From the NCBI GenBank assembly GCA_040384625.1, contig JAZKIW010000048.1, positions 1-64,000 of the forward strand: DNA of 64,000 nt, given 5' to 3'. Source of the stretch: CADEEN01 sp040384625. GTDB taxonomy: Bacteria > Pseudomonadota > Gammaproteobacteria > Burkholderiales > Burkholderiaceae_C. Shown here piece after piece: positions 8,490 through 17,035 of this stretch. Each line of letters opens with the position of its first letter. Position 1 is the stretch's first letter. The position numbers were made by a program, and so were the translations under genes. The notes beneath the pieces were generated by a model that was not told the origin of the DNA, made no database searches, and saw only the letters and a list, made by a program, of their open reading frames with translations.

Positions 8490-9473
8490 ATGAACGTCTC
8501 AAACCTTTGCACTGCACTGGCCGCGGCGGCAGCCGCCTCGCTGGTATCGGTTCCGGCACTGGCCCAGTCGCAGCCCGCCGTGATCTTCGACATGGGCGGC
8601 AAGTTCGACAAGTCCTTCAACGAGGCGGCCTACAACGGCGCCGAGCGCTGGAAGAAGGAAAGCAGCAAGCCCTACCTCGAGTTCGAGATCGCCAATGCGG
8701 CGCAGCGCGAACAGGCGATGCGCAAAATGGCCGAGCGCAATGCCAACCCGATCATCGGGGTCGGCTTCTCGCAGGGCTCGAGCATGGAGAAGGTGGCCAA
8801 GGAGTTTCCGAAGCTCAAGTTCACGATCATCGACTTCGTGATCGACCTGCCGAACGTCGAGTCGGTCGTCTTCAAGGAGCACGAAGGCAGCTTCCTGGTC
8901 GGCATGATGGCCGCGATGACCAGCAAGACCGGCAAGGTCGGCTTCGTGGGCGGCATGGACGTGCCCCTGATTCGCAAGTTCCAGTGCGGCTACGAGCAGG
9001 GCGTCAAGTACGCCGACCCGAAAGCCGAGGTCAGCGCCAACATGACCGGCACGACCCCGAGCGCCTGGAACGACCCGGCGCGCGGCGGAGAGCTGGCCAA
9101 GGCGCAGTTCGCCAAAGGGGTGGATGTCGTCTTCGCCGCCGCGGGCGGCACCGGTGTGGGGGTCTACCAGGCGGCCAAGGACGCCGGCAAGCTGGCCATC
9201 GGCGTCGACAGCAACCAGAACCACCTGCACCCCGGAACGATGTTGACCTCGATGGTGAAGCGCGTGGACGTCGCGGTCTACAACAGCTTCAAGCAGCACA
9301 AGGCAGGCGTCACCTCGCTCGGCCTGAAGGAGGGCGGTGTGGACATCGCGATCGACCAGCACAACGCCAAGCTGGTGACGCCGGCGATGAAGACCAAGCT
9401 CGACGCGGCCCGCGCCGACATCATCAGCGGCAAGATCAAGGTCGTCGACTACATGACCTCGAGTAAGTGCTGA
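8490..9473 (+). CDS. BMP-family nucleoside-binding protein of an ABC importer
   Basis: Periplasmic solute-binding protein of 327 residues. The ATG at 8490 is preferred to one at 8439, because GGAAAGGG precedes it and it puts a signal peptide (AAAAAASLVSVPALAQS) at the N-terminus. The mature part is a Bmp/PnrA domain: VIFDMGGKFDKSFNEAAYNG, then IIGVGFSQG and VFAAAGGTGVG. No lipobox Cys is seen, so it is probably soluble. The fused ATPase and two permeases follow, and five nucleoside-salvage genes lie further downstream, so purine or general nucleosides are the likely ligands. Binding specificity is inferred from neighbours. Confidence 0.9.
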   Translation: MNVSNLCTALAAAAAASLVSVPALAQSQPAVIFDMGGKFDKSFNEAAYNGAERWKKESSKPYLEFEIANAAQREQAMRKMAERNANPIIGVGFSQGSSMEKVAKEFPKLKFTIIDFVIDLPNVESVVFKEHEGSFLVGMMAAMTSKTGKVGFVGGMDVPLIRKFQCGYEQGVKYADPKAEVSANMTGTTPSAWNDPARGGELAKAQFAKGVDVVFAAAGGTGVGVYQAAKDAGKLAIGVDSNQNHLHPGTMLTSMVKRVDVAVYNSFKQHKAGVTSLGLKEGGVDIAIDQHNAKLVTPAMKTKLDAARADIISGKIKVVDYMTSSKC

Positions 9474-9557
9474 TCCCCCCCGTAGCGGCTTCGCCGCTCG
9501 CCCCCAGGGGGGCGCCGCCAGCGGACGGGCGTAGCCCGATCCGCGGCGTCTACTTGG
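9474..9557 (+). repeat. Hairpin-rich intergenic repeat, copy 1
   Basis: Immediately after the BMP-gene stop lies AGCGGC-TTCG-CCGCT-type hairpin DNA (9484-9498), then a C-run/G-run hairpin around 9499-9512, then GCGGACGGGCGTAGCCCGATCCGCGG. The same order of blocks recurs at 16127-16213. It sits between the binding-protein and ATPase genes, where it could act as an attenuator or mRNA-stabilising element. No coding capacity is evident. Confidence 0.7.
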
Positions 9558-9585
9558 AAACGCAGGGCGTTCGGCGCTCGCTGAA

Positions 9586-11157
9586 ATGAGCAACGTCGCG
9601 CCCGCGGTCGTCATGCGGGCGATCGAAAAGCGCTTCGGCGCGGTGCACGCGAATCGGGCGGTTAACCTCACGGTGGCCGCCGGCACCGTGCACGGCATCG
9701 TCGGCGAGAACGGCGCCGGCAAGAGCACCCTGATGTCGATCCTGTACGGCTTCTACCAGGCCGACAGCGGCACGATCGAGATCGAGGGCAAGGCGGCGCG
9801 CATCGCCAACTCGCATGACGCCATCGCACAGGGCATCGGCATGGTGCACCAACACTTCATGCTGGTGGAGAGCTTCAGCGCGCTGGACAACGTGATGCTG
9901 GGCGCCGAGCCCTCTTGGCAACTGAACGCGGCCCGAGCCCAGGTGCGGGCCGACCTTGATGCGCTGATGCGTGACACCGGGCTGGCGGTGGCACTGGACA
10001 GCAGAGTCGCCGACTTGCCTGTTGGCGAGCGCCAGCGGCTCGAGATCCTGAAAGCCCTGTACCGCGGTGCGCGCATCCTGATCCTCGACGAGCCGACCGC
10101 CGTGCTCACGCCGCCGGAAACCGATCAACTGTTCGTCACCCTGCGCGCCTTGCGTGACCGCGGCACGACGATCCTGTTGATCACCCACAAGCTGAAGGAA
10201 ATTATCGCGCTGACCGATGCGGTGACGGTGATGCGCGCCGGCGCCGTCGTACTCGACACCCGTACCACCGAGACCGACCTGGACGCTCTGGCGCAGGCCA
10301 TGGTCGGCCGCCGCGTCAACCTTGGACGCGCCGGTGAACACCGGTCGGCGCATGCGGCGAACGCCGGCGACCTGCGCTTGCGTGCCGAACACCTGAACTG
10401 GCGCGACGAGCTGGGCGTGGCGCGCTTGGTCGATGTCTCGTTGCAGCTGCGCGCAGGCGAGATCGTCGGCGTCGCCGGGGTCTCGGGTAATGGCCAGAGC
10501 GAGTTGCTCGATGCCCTGGCCGGCCTGCTGGTGCCGCAATCCGGCACGCTCGAAGTCGAAGGCCGGGCATTCACGCCGGCCTCTTGGCTGAGCCCGGCCC
10601 AGGCGCGCGCGCTGCACATCGCCCATGTGCCGGAAGACCGCCATCGACGCGGCCTGGTGCTGCCGTTTCCGGCCTGGGAATCGGCCGTGCTCGGCTACCA
10701 GCAACGCCCGCGCTACAGCCGCCACGGCTGGCTGCGCCAGTCGGTCATGCGCCACGACACGCAGGTCATGATGGACCACTACGACGTGCGTCCGCGCGAC
10801 GCCACCTTACGTTCGTCGAAGTTTTCCGGCGGCAACCAGCAAAAGCTCGTGCTGGCGCGCGAAGCCGCACCTAAACCGCACATCCTGCTGGTCGGCCAGC
10901 CGACGCGCGGCGTCGACATCGGCGCCATCGAGTTCATCCACGGCCGCCTGCGTGCGATGCGGGACGCCGGCGGCGCAGTGCTCCTGGTGTCCTCGGAGCT
11001 GGACGAGGTGCTGGCCCTGGCCGACCGCGTGATCGTGATGTGCGGTGGCCGCATCACCGGCGAATTGCGCATCGACGGCTGCACGGTCGAGGCGCTCGGC
11101 CCGCTGATGTGCGGCGTGGACGGCATCCAGGCGAACACGGCGTCGCAGGCGGCATGA
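9586..11157 (+). CDS. Nucleoside ABC importer, duplicated ATP-binding protein
   Basis: Cytoplasmic ATPase of 523 residues with two nucleotide-binding domains in one chain, as usual for BMP/sugar-type importers. The N-terminal domain has Walker A GENGAGKST at 40-48, signature LPVGERQRLEI and Walker B ILILDEPTAVL. The C-terminal domain has a degenerate Walker A (GVSGNGQSE near 300), signature SGGNQQKLV and Walker B HILLVGQPTRGVD, where Gln replaces the usual catalytic-neighbour residue. Asymmetric ATP sites are normal for this family. The gene lies downstream of the binding-protein gene and one base before the first permease gene. Confidence 0.92.
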   Translation: MSNVAPAVVMRAIEKRFGAVHANRAVNLTVAAGTVHGIVGENGAGKSTLMSILYGFYQADSGTIEIEGKAARIANSHDAIAQGIGMVHQHFMLVESFSALDNVMLGAEPSWQLNAARAQVRADLDALMRDTGLAVALDSRVADLPVGERQRLEILKALYRGARILILDEPTAVLTPPETDQLFVTLRALRDRGTTILLITHKLKEIIALTDAVTVMRAGAVVLDTRTTETDLDALAQAMVGRRVNLGRAGEHRSAHAANAGDLRLRAEHLNWRDELGVARLVDVSLQLRAGEIVGVAGVSGNGQSELLDALAGLLVPQSGTLEVEGRAFTPASWLSPAQARALHIAHVPEDRHRRGLVLPFPAWESAVLGYQQRPRYSRHGWLRQSVMRHDTQVMMDHYDVRPRDATLRSSKFSGGNQQKLVLAREAAPKPHILLVGQPTRGVDIGAIEFIHGRLRAMRDAGGAVLLVSSELDEVLALADRVIVMCGGRITGELRIDGCTVEALGPLMCGVDGIQANTASQAA

Positions 11158-11158
11158 C

Positions 11159-12292
11159 ATGAGCCAGCCGATGGAGCTTCCACGTTGGCTCGACCTGGTG
11201 GTCCTTCCCCTGGTCAACCTGGCGCTGGCCTTCGCCGTCTCGGCCTTGGTGCTGCTGGCGATCGGCCAGGATCCTGTCCAGGTGCTGGTGCTGCTGGTGA
11301 AGGGGGCATTCGGCAGCCGGGCTGGTCTCAGCTACACCCTGTACTACGCGACCACCTTCGTCTTCACCGGCCTGGCTATCGCCGTGGCCTTTCACGCTGG
11401 CCTGTTCAACATCGGCGGCGAGGGCCAGGCGATGATGGGCGGTCTTGGCGCCGGACTGGTGGCACTGGCCCTTGGGCAGGCGTTGCCGGCCTGGTTGCTG
11501 CTGCCGCTGATGGTCCTGGCCGCGATGCTCTTCGGTATGGTCTGGGCGGCGGTGCCGGGTGCCCTGCAGGCCTGGCGTGGCAGCCACATCGTGATCACCA
11601 CGATCATGTTCAACTTCATCGCTTCGGCGCTGCTGATCTACCTGCTGGTGAATGTGCTCAAGGAGCCCGGCAATATGACGCCGGAGAGCCGTGCCTTCGG
11701 GCCGAATGCGATGCTTGCCGGAATGCACGAGATGCTGGGCTGGATCGGGATCGAGTGGCCGCGCACACCTCTGAACTTCAGCCTGCTGCTGGCCCTGGTT
11801 GCCGCGGTCGCGGTGTACCTACTGCTGTGGCGTTCGCAGCTCGGCTATGCACTGCGCGCGGTGGGCCACACCGCGGACGCGGCGCACTACGCCGGCATCC
11901 GGCCACGTTGGTTGGTGCTGTACGCCATGGGACTGTCGGGTGCGCTGGCAGCCCTGGTCGGCATCAACGAGATCGCCGGGGTGCACAACCGGCTGCTGGC
12001 CGATTTCGTCGGCGGGGCCGGCTTCACCGGCATCGCGGTGTCGCTGATCGGACGCAGTCATCCGCTGGGCATCGTGCTGGCAGCCCTGTTGTTCGGCGCG
12101 CTGTACCAGGGCGGCGCTGAGCTGGCGTTCGAGATCCAAGGCTTCTCGCGCGACATGGTGTTCACACTGCAGGGCCTGATCGTGCTCTTCGCCGGTGCGA
12201 TGTCGCAGGTGGCTGCCGCCTGGCTGGGGCGGGCCTGGCTGGCCCTGCGCCGGCGCAATGCGGCGCTGGCGCTGGAGAGCAGCCGTGGATGA
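11159..12292 (+). CDS. Nucleoside ABC importer, permease subunit 1
   Basis: Integral membrane permease of 377 residues with about eight to ten hydrophobic segments. It has the BPD_transp_2-type motif GLFNIGGEGQAMMGG near residue 80. It begins one base after the ATPase stop. The BMP-type binding protein, the ATPase pair and the second, overlapping permease gene together define a PnrA/NupABC-like system. Substrate is inferred from the downstream nucleoside-salvage genes. Confidence 0.9.
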   Translation: MSQPMELPRWLDLVVLPLVNLALAFAVSALVLLAIGQDPVQVLVLLVKGAFGSRAGLSYTLYYATTFVFTGLAIAVAFHAGLFNIGGEGQAMMGGLGAGLVALALGQALPAWLLLPLMVLAAMLFGMVWAAVPGALQAWRGSHIVITTIMFNFIASALLIYLLVNVLKEPGNMTPESRAFGPNAMLAGMHEMLGWIGIEWPRTPLNFSLLLALVAAVAVYLLLWRSQLGYALRAVGHTADAAHYAGIRPRWLVLYAMGLSGALAALVGINEIAGVHNRLLADFVGGAGFTGIAVSLIGRSHPLGIVLAALLFGALYQGGAELAFEIQGFSRDMVFTLQGLIVLFAGAMSQVAAAWLGRAWLALRRRNAALALESSRG

Positions 12293-13262
12293 GCTGCTCG
12301 TCGGCTCGCTGCTGGCCTCGACGTTGCGTGTGGCCACGCCGCTCCTGCTGTGCGCACTGGCCGGCGTGCTCTGCGAGCGGGCCGGCGTGATCGATCTGGG
12401 CCTGGAAGGCAAGATGCTGGCGACGGCATTTGCCGCTGCGACCGTCGGCGCGCTGAGCGGCTCATTGGTGCTGGCCATGGGCAGCGCCATCGCTGTCGGC
12501 CTGGCTTTGTCGATGCTCCATGGCTACGCCTGCGTCAGCCACCGTGGCGACCAGGTGGTGATGGGGATGGCGATCACGATGACGGCGGCTGGACTGACCG
12601 TCGTGCTCGGTATTGCCTGGTTCCACCAGGGTGGACAGACGCCGCCGTTGCCCGACGAAGTCCGCCTGCCGCGTTGGTTCGGCGGCGTGGCCGACGCGCT
12701 GCAGGGCGTGCCGCTGCTCGGCGCCATCATTGGCAACGGCCTGCTCGGCCACAGCGCATTGGTGTATGTCGCCATTGCCCTGGTGGGCGCTGTCTGGTGG
12801 CTGCTCTACCGAACGCGCCTGGGCCTGCGCCTGCGCGCCACCGGCGAGAACCCGGCGATGGTCGATGCGGCGGGTGTTTCGGTGGCGCGCTTGCGCTACC
12901 TGGCGCTGGCGGGCAATGGCGTACTGACCGCACTTGCGGGTTGCTTCCTGGTCCTGGCACAGAACCCGCAGTTCATTCCCAACATGACGGCCGGGCGCGG
13001 CTACATGGCGCTGGCAGCGATGATCTTCGGCAAGTGGCACCCGGTGGGCGCCTTCCTGGCCTGCCTGCTGTTCGGCTTCCTCGATGCGCTGGCCATCCGC
13101 ATGCAGGGCGTTGCGCTGCCCGCAGCCCTGGGCGGCGGCGCGGTGCCGGTGCAGGCCATCCAGGCGCTACCCTACGTGCTGACGGTCGTGCTCCTGGCCG
13201 GCTTCATCGGCCACGCCTACGCTCCGAGGGCGCTGGGTGTGCCTTACGTCAAGGAACGATAG
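12285..13262 (+). CDS. Nucleoside ABC importer, permease subunit 2
   Basis: Membrane permease of 325 residues. The GTG at 12285 is chosen because it gives an N-terminus that runs straight into the first helix (LLVGSLLASTLRVATPLLL). The next Met-rich upstream stretch would be read inside the previous gene. It overlaps permease 1 by eight bases, a sign of translational coupling. The segment GVIDLGLEGKMLATAF is the second-permease equivalent of the GLFNIGGEGQ motif. It forms the heteromeric channel with permease 1. Confidence 0.9.
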   Translation: MDELLVGSLLASTLRVATPLLLCALAGVLCERAGVIDLGLEGKMLATAFAAATVGALSGSLVLAMGSAIAVGLALSMLHGYACVSHRGDQVVMGMAITMTAAGLTVVLGIAWFHQGGQTPPLPDEVRLPRWFGGVADALQGVPLLGAIIGNGLLGHSALVYVAIALVGAVWWLLYRTRLGLRLRATGENPAMVDAAGVSVARLRYLALAGNGVLTALAGCFLVLAQNPQFIPNMTAGRGYMALAAMIFGKWHPVGAFLACLLFGFLDALAIRMQGVALPAALGGGAVPVQAIQALPYVLTVVLLAGFIGHAYAPRALGVPYVKER

Positions 13263-13274
13263 AGGGAACCTTGG

Positions 13275-13670
13275 ATGGACTTCGAAGACCTGCTCGAAGC
13301 AGCGCGCGCGGCGCGCGGCTATGCCTATGCGCCTTACTCGAAGTTTGCCGTCGGCGCCGCCTTCCTCGACGAGCAGGGCCGCATCCACGCCGGCTGCAAT
13401 GTCGAGAACGCGGCCTACCCGCAAGGCCTGTGCGCCGAGGCGGTGGCGCTCGGCCATTTGGTGCTTGCCGGTGGCCGACGCATCACGGCTGTGGCCGTGG
13501 TCGGCGAGGGCGCACCGCTGGTGACGCCTTGCGGCGGATGTCGCCAGAAGTTGCGCGAGTTCGGCGGCGATGAGATGCCGGTACTCGTCGGTGACATGGA
13601 CACTCTGCGCGCTCGCTTCACGCTCGGCGAACTGTTGCCCGCGAGCTTCGGGCCGGAGCACTTGAAGTGA
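13275..13670 (+). CDS. cdd: Cytidine deaminase
   Basis: Converts cytidine and deoxycytidine to uridine and deoxyuridine. The 131-residue size matches the small tetrameric class. Zinc site: CAE at 53-55 (ligand Cys53 and catalytic Glu55) and CGGC at 86-89. The substrate motif CNVENAAYP is at 41-49. The gene begins 12 bp after permease 2 and overlaps the next gene by GTGA, so it is in the importer operon. Imported cytidine would be deaminated here before phosphorolysis. Confidence 0.95.
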   Translation: MDFEDLLEAARAARGYAYAPYSKFAVGAAFLDEQGRIHAGCNVENAAYPQGLCAEAVALGHLVLAGGRRITAVAVVGEGAPLVTPCGGCRQKLREFGGDEMPVLVGDMDTLRARFTLGELLPASFGPEHLK

Positions 13671-14476
13671 GCGAAGCCGTCGCGCACTCGGTGGCGCGGA
13701 TCACGTCGCTGGCCGGACCGCGTCGGCCCGCGCTGGCCATCGTGCTCGGTTCGGGCTGGCATGGTGCGGCCGGGCTGGTGCAGGAGGCGGTCGAGATTGC
13801 GTACGCCGAGCTGCCGGCCTTTCCCGCCGTCGGCGTGGCTGGCCACGCCGGCCTGCTGACGCTCGGTCGCCTGGGCGGCGCGGAGGTGGCGGTGCTCGCG
13901 GGTCGGCAGCACACCTACGAAGACGGCCACGCCGACGCCATGAAGGGCGCCATCCGCACGCTGGCGGCGCTGGGCGTTCGCACCCTGGTCCTGACGAATG
14001 CGGCTGGCAGTCTGAGGCCCGCGGTCGACACCGGCTCCCTGATGCTGCTCAGCGACCATCTCAACATGGTCCAGCGCACGCCCCTGCATGGCGAGGCCGG
14101 CTCCTCGCGCTTCGTCGACTTGCGCGACGCCTACGACCCGGCGCTGCGCGCGACAGCGCATGACGTGGCGCAGCGCATCGGCCTGACCCTGCACGAGGGG
14201 GTCTACGCCTGGATGCTGGGCCCGCAGTTCGAGACGCCGGCCGAGATCCGCATGCTGCGCATGCTGGGCGCGGATGCGGTGGGCATGAGCACGGTCCCCG
14301 AGACCATCCTGGCGCGCCATGCCGGCATGAAGGTGCTGGCGTTGTCACTCATCACCAACCTCGCTGCCGGCCTGGACGCCGAGCCGCTGAGTCACGCACA
14401 GACTCTTGCGGCGGCGCAGGCCGCGGGCGATCGGGCGGCACATTTTGTCCAGGCGCTGGTGGGCGCCTTGGCATGA
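13667..14476 (+). CDS. punA: Purine nucleoside phosphorylase (trimeric class)
   Basis: Phosphorolysis of purine (deoxy)nucleosides to base plus (deoxy)ribose-1-phosphate. GTG start overlapping the cdd stop, 269 residues. Diagnostic motifs of the trimeric PNP family: IVLGSGWHG near the N-terminus (phosphate binding), GRQHTYEDG, LTNAAGSLRP, GPQFETPAE, and MSTVPE followed by SLITNLAAG. The deoxyribose-1-phosphate product links to DeoC in the same cluster, after a phosphopentomutase that is not seen in the window. The alternative name XapA/PunA depends on substrate range, which cannot be read from sequence. Confidence 0.92.
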   Translation: MSEAVAHSVARITSLAGPRRPALAIVLGSGWHGAAGLVQEAVEIAYAELPAFPAVGVAGHAGLLTLGRLGGAEVAVLAGRQHTYEDGHADAMKGAIRTLAALGVRTLVLTNAAGSLRPAVDTGSLMLLSDHLNMVQRTPLHGEAGSSRFVDLRDAYDPALRATAHDVAQRIGLTLHEGVYAWMLGPQFETPAEIRMLRMLGADAVGMSTVPETILARHAGMKVLALSLITNLAAGLDAEPLSHAQTLAAAQAAGDRAAHFVQALVGALA

Positions 14477-14502
14477 TCCGGTTCCTCAGGAGGTATTTCG
14501 AC

Positions 14503-16122
14503 ATGATCGACCATCGACACCTTGTAGCTGCTGCGGCGGCCATGCTGCTGGCCGGCTGCGCGTTCGCGCCGGCGCAGCGCCCGCCCTTGAAGCTGACCGT
14601 GCTGCACACCAACGACCACCACGGCCGCTTCTGGCCGAACAACGACGGCGAGTACGGCATGGCCGCGCGCAAGACCCTGATCGATCGCATCCGGGCCGAA
14701 GTGGCCGCCGCGGGCGGGCAGGTGCTACTGCTCGACGGTGGCGACGTCAACACCGGCGTGCCCGAGAGCGACTTGCAGGACGCCGAGCCCGACTTCAAGG
14801 GCATGAACCTGCTCGGCTACGACGCCTCGGCGGTCGGCAACCACGAATTCGACAAACCGCTGGCGGTGCTGGAGAAGCAACGCCAGTGGTCGAAGTTCCC
14901 GCTGCTGGCGGCCAACATCTACAACCGGACGACCGGGCAGCGCATGTTCGAACCCTATCGAGTCTTCGAGCGCGGGGGCTACCGCATCGCCGTGATGGGC
15001 CTGACCACGGACGACACTCAGAAGATGGTGATGCAGTCCAACATCGCCAACGTTGACTTCCGCCCACCAGCCGCCGAGGCGAGCAAGCTGATGCCCGAGC
15101 TGCGCGGCAAGGCCGACATGGTGATCGCGGCCACCCACATGGGCCACTACACCGACGGCCGGAGCGGCGTCAACGCACCGGGCGACGTGGAAATGGCGCG
15201 TGCGGTGAAGGGCCTGGACCTGATCGTCGGCGGCCATAGTCAGAACCCGGTGTGCATGAGCACCGAGAACAAGCGCAACGACGCCTACGTGCCCGGCCAG
15301 CCTTGCGCACCCGACCGCCAGAACGGCGCCTGGATCGTGCAGGCCCACGAATGGGGCAAGTATGTCGGGCGCGCCGACTTCGTCATCGACGCCGGCAAGG
15401 TCGAACTGCTGAAATACCAGTTGCTGCCGGTCAACCTGTCGCAGCGCCAGGCCGACGGCACGCGCAAGGTCTACACCGAGCGCATCGCCGAGGACGCAGC
15501 GGTGCGCGACTTCCTCAAGCCCTTCCAGGACAACGGCGCCGCGCGCCTGACCTTGCCGGTGGGTGAGGCGGTGGGGGTGTTCGACGGCGACCGCAACCGT
15601 GTCCGGGCGCAGCCGACCAACCTGGGTCTGCTGATCGCACGCTCGATGCTGGAACGTACCGGTGCCGACCTGGCGATCATGAATGCGGGCGGCGTTCGCG
15701 ACTCTCTGCCGGAGGGCCGACTGACCTACCGCGACGTGCTGAAGGTGCAACCCTTCGGCAACCAGGTCTCGCTGGTTCGTCTCAGCGGCGCCGAGCTACT
15801 GAAATACCTGGAGGCGGTGGCCAAGATGACGCCGGGCTCGGGTGCCTTCCCGCAGACCGCAGGCGTGCAGATGCTGATCGAGGCCAACGTCCTGAAGGAG
15901 GCCAAGGTCGGGGGCCAGCCGATCGATGCGCGGCGCGAGTACCGGCTGGCGATCAACAACTTCACCGCCGGCGGCGGTGACGGCTATCCAAAGTTGTCCG
16001 ACCACCCGGGGCATGTCAACACCGGCTTCACCGATGCCGACGTGATGCGTGGCTTCGTCGCAGCGAGGAGCCCGATCAAGGCCGCCGACTTCGTGCCGCC
16101 GCCTGACGTGGTGCGCCGTTGA
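14503..16122 (+). CDS. Lipoprotein 5'-nucleotidase / metallophosphatase
   Basis: Two-domain UshA-type hydrolase of 539 residues that would strip phosphate from nucleotides in the periplasm and supply nucleosides to the importer. The ATG at 14503 is chosen over 14473, because a near-ideal AGGAGG (14488-14493) lies nine bases upstream and the N-terminus then becomes a lipoprotein signal with lipobox LLAGC, Cys19. Metal-site motifs: LHTNDHHG at 34-41, DGGDVNTG, GNHEFDKP, AATHMGHY and GGHSQN. The C-terminal substrate domain shows MNAGGVRDSLPEG and NNFTAGGGDGYP. Membrane anchoring next to a nucleoside importer is a coherent salvage design. Confidence 0.92.
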   Translation: MIDHRHLVAAAAAMLLAGCAFAPAQRPPLKLTVLHTNDHHGRFWPNNDGEYGMAARKTLIDRIRAEVAAAGGQVLLLDGGDVNTGVPESDLQDAEPDFKGMNLLGYDASAVGNHEFDKPLAVLEKQRQWSKFPLLAANIYNRTTGQRMFEPYRVFERGGYRIAVMGLTTDDTQKMVMQSNIANVDFRPPAAEASKLMPELRGKADMVIAATHMGHYTDGRSGVNAPGDVEMARAVKGLDLIVGGHSQNPVCMSTENKRNDAYVPGQPCAPDRQNGAWIVQAHEWGKYVGRADFVIDAGKVELLKYQLLPVNLSQRQADGTRKVYTERIAEDAAVRDFLKPFQDNGAARLTLPVGEAVGVFDGDRNRVRAQPTNLGLLIARSMLERTGADLAIMNAGGVRDSLPEGRLTYRDVLKVQPFGNQVSLVRLSGAELLKYLEAVAKMTPGSGAFPQTAGVQMLIEANVLKEAKVGGQPIDARREYRLAINNFTAGGGDGYPKLSDHPGHVNTGFTDADVMRGFVAARSPIKAADFVPPPDVVRR

Positions 16123-16126
16123 CTGG

Positions 16127-16213
16127 GATCACCCCCGCAGCGGCTTCGCCGCTCCCCCTCGAGGGGGCCACGCCGGCGGCCGGACGGAGCCCGATCCGCG
16201 GCGTGCGCTTGGA
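16127..16213 (+). repeat. Hairpin-rich intergenic repeat, copy 2
   Basis: Follows the 5'-nucleotidase stop. It has the same block order as the copy at 9474: AGCGGCTTCGCCGCT hairpin, a CCCCCTCGAGGGGG hairpin, a GC block, CCCGATCCGCGGCGT and a terminal CTTGGA. Placement is again between two genes of the nucleoside cluster, 54 bp before deoC. It is probably part of a dispersed family in this genome. Confidence 0.7.
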
Positions 16214-16267
16214 TGGTCGCGACCCTGATGTGCTGCCAGTCGCGCAGGCCGCAGTGGAGCACGTCGG

Positions 16268-17032
16268 ATGAATCACGACGATGCGCGCATCGCGCTGGCC
16301 TGCCTGGACCTGACCAGCCTGAACGACGCAGACGATGCGCAGGCGATCGACGCACTGTGCGCGCGCGCCGTCACGCCCTGGGGCCCGGTGGCAGCGGTGT
16401 GCGTGTGGCCGCGATTCGTGGCGCAGGCGAGGGCGGCCCTGCCACGCGAGATCGCCGTGGCCGCCGTCGCCAATTTCCCCGCCGGCGCACTCGACGCGGG
16501 GCGGGCGATCGCCGATGCCCTCGGCATCGTCGAGGCCGGTGGCGACGAGGTCGACCTCGTGCTGCCCTGGCGCGAGATGCTGGCAGGGCGACACGCCGAG
16601 GTGGCGCAACTGGTTGCCCGGGTGCGTGAGGCCTGTGCGGACCGACGCTTGAAGCTGATCATCGAGTCGGGCGAACTGCCGACGCCGGCCGCGATCTCTC
16701 AAGCCTGCGCGATCGGCCTGGACGCGGGTGTCGACTTCCTCAAGACCAGCACTGGCAAAACCGCACATGGAGCCTCGCCTGAGGCCGGTGGTGCGATGCT
16801 GCACGCCATTGCCGCTCACCCGCGCGGCGCCGGCATCGGCTTCAAGGCCTCGGGCGGTATCCGCAGCGTCGCCGATGCCGCCGTCTACATCACGCTGGCA
16901 CGGCGCATCCTCGGCCCGGCGGCATTGAACGCCGCGCGTCTGCGCTTCGGTGCCAGTGCGCTGCTCGGTGACATCGAACGTCTGTTGTCGGGCAGCGCGC
17001 CTGCCCCCACTGCGCCGGGCTCGACCTACTAA
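16268..17032 (+). CDS. deoC: Deoxyribose-phosphate aldolase
   Basis: Cleaves 2-deoxyribose-5-phosphate to acetaldehyde and glyceraldehyde-3-phosphate, the exit of deoxynucleoside catabolism into glycolysis. The 254-residue TIM barrel matches the long, E. coli-like class: LACLDLTSLN at the N-terminus, Schiff-base Lys159 in DFLKTSTGK, and the proton-relay Lys193 in GFKASGGIRS. The gene follows repeat copy 2 and lies three bases before deoA, as in classical deo operons. Confidence 0.95.
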   Translation: MNHDDARIALACLDLTSLNDADDAQAIDALCARAVTPWGPVAAVCVWPRFVAQARAALPREIAVAAVANFPAGALDAGRAIADALGIVEAGGDEVDLVLPWREMLAGRHAEVAQLVARVREACADRRLKLIIESGELPTPAAISQACAIGLDAGVDFLKTSTGKTAHGASPEAGGAMLHAIAAHPRGAGIGFKASGGIRSVADAAVYITLARRILGPAALNAARLRFGASALLGDIERLLSGSAPAPTAPGSTY

Positions 17033-17035
17033 GGC

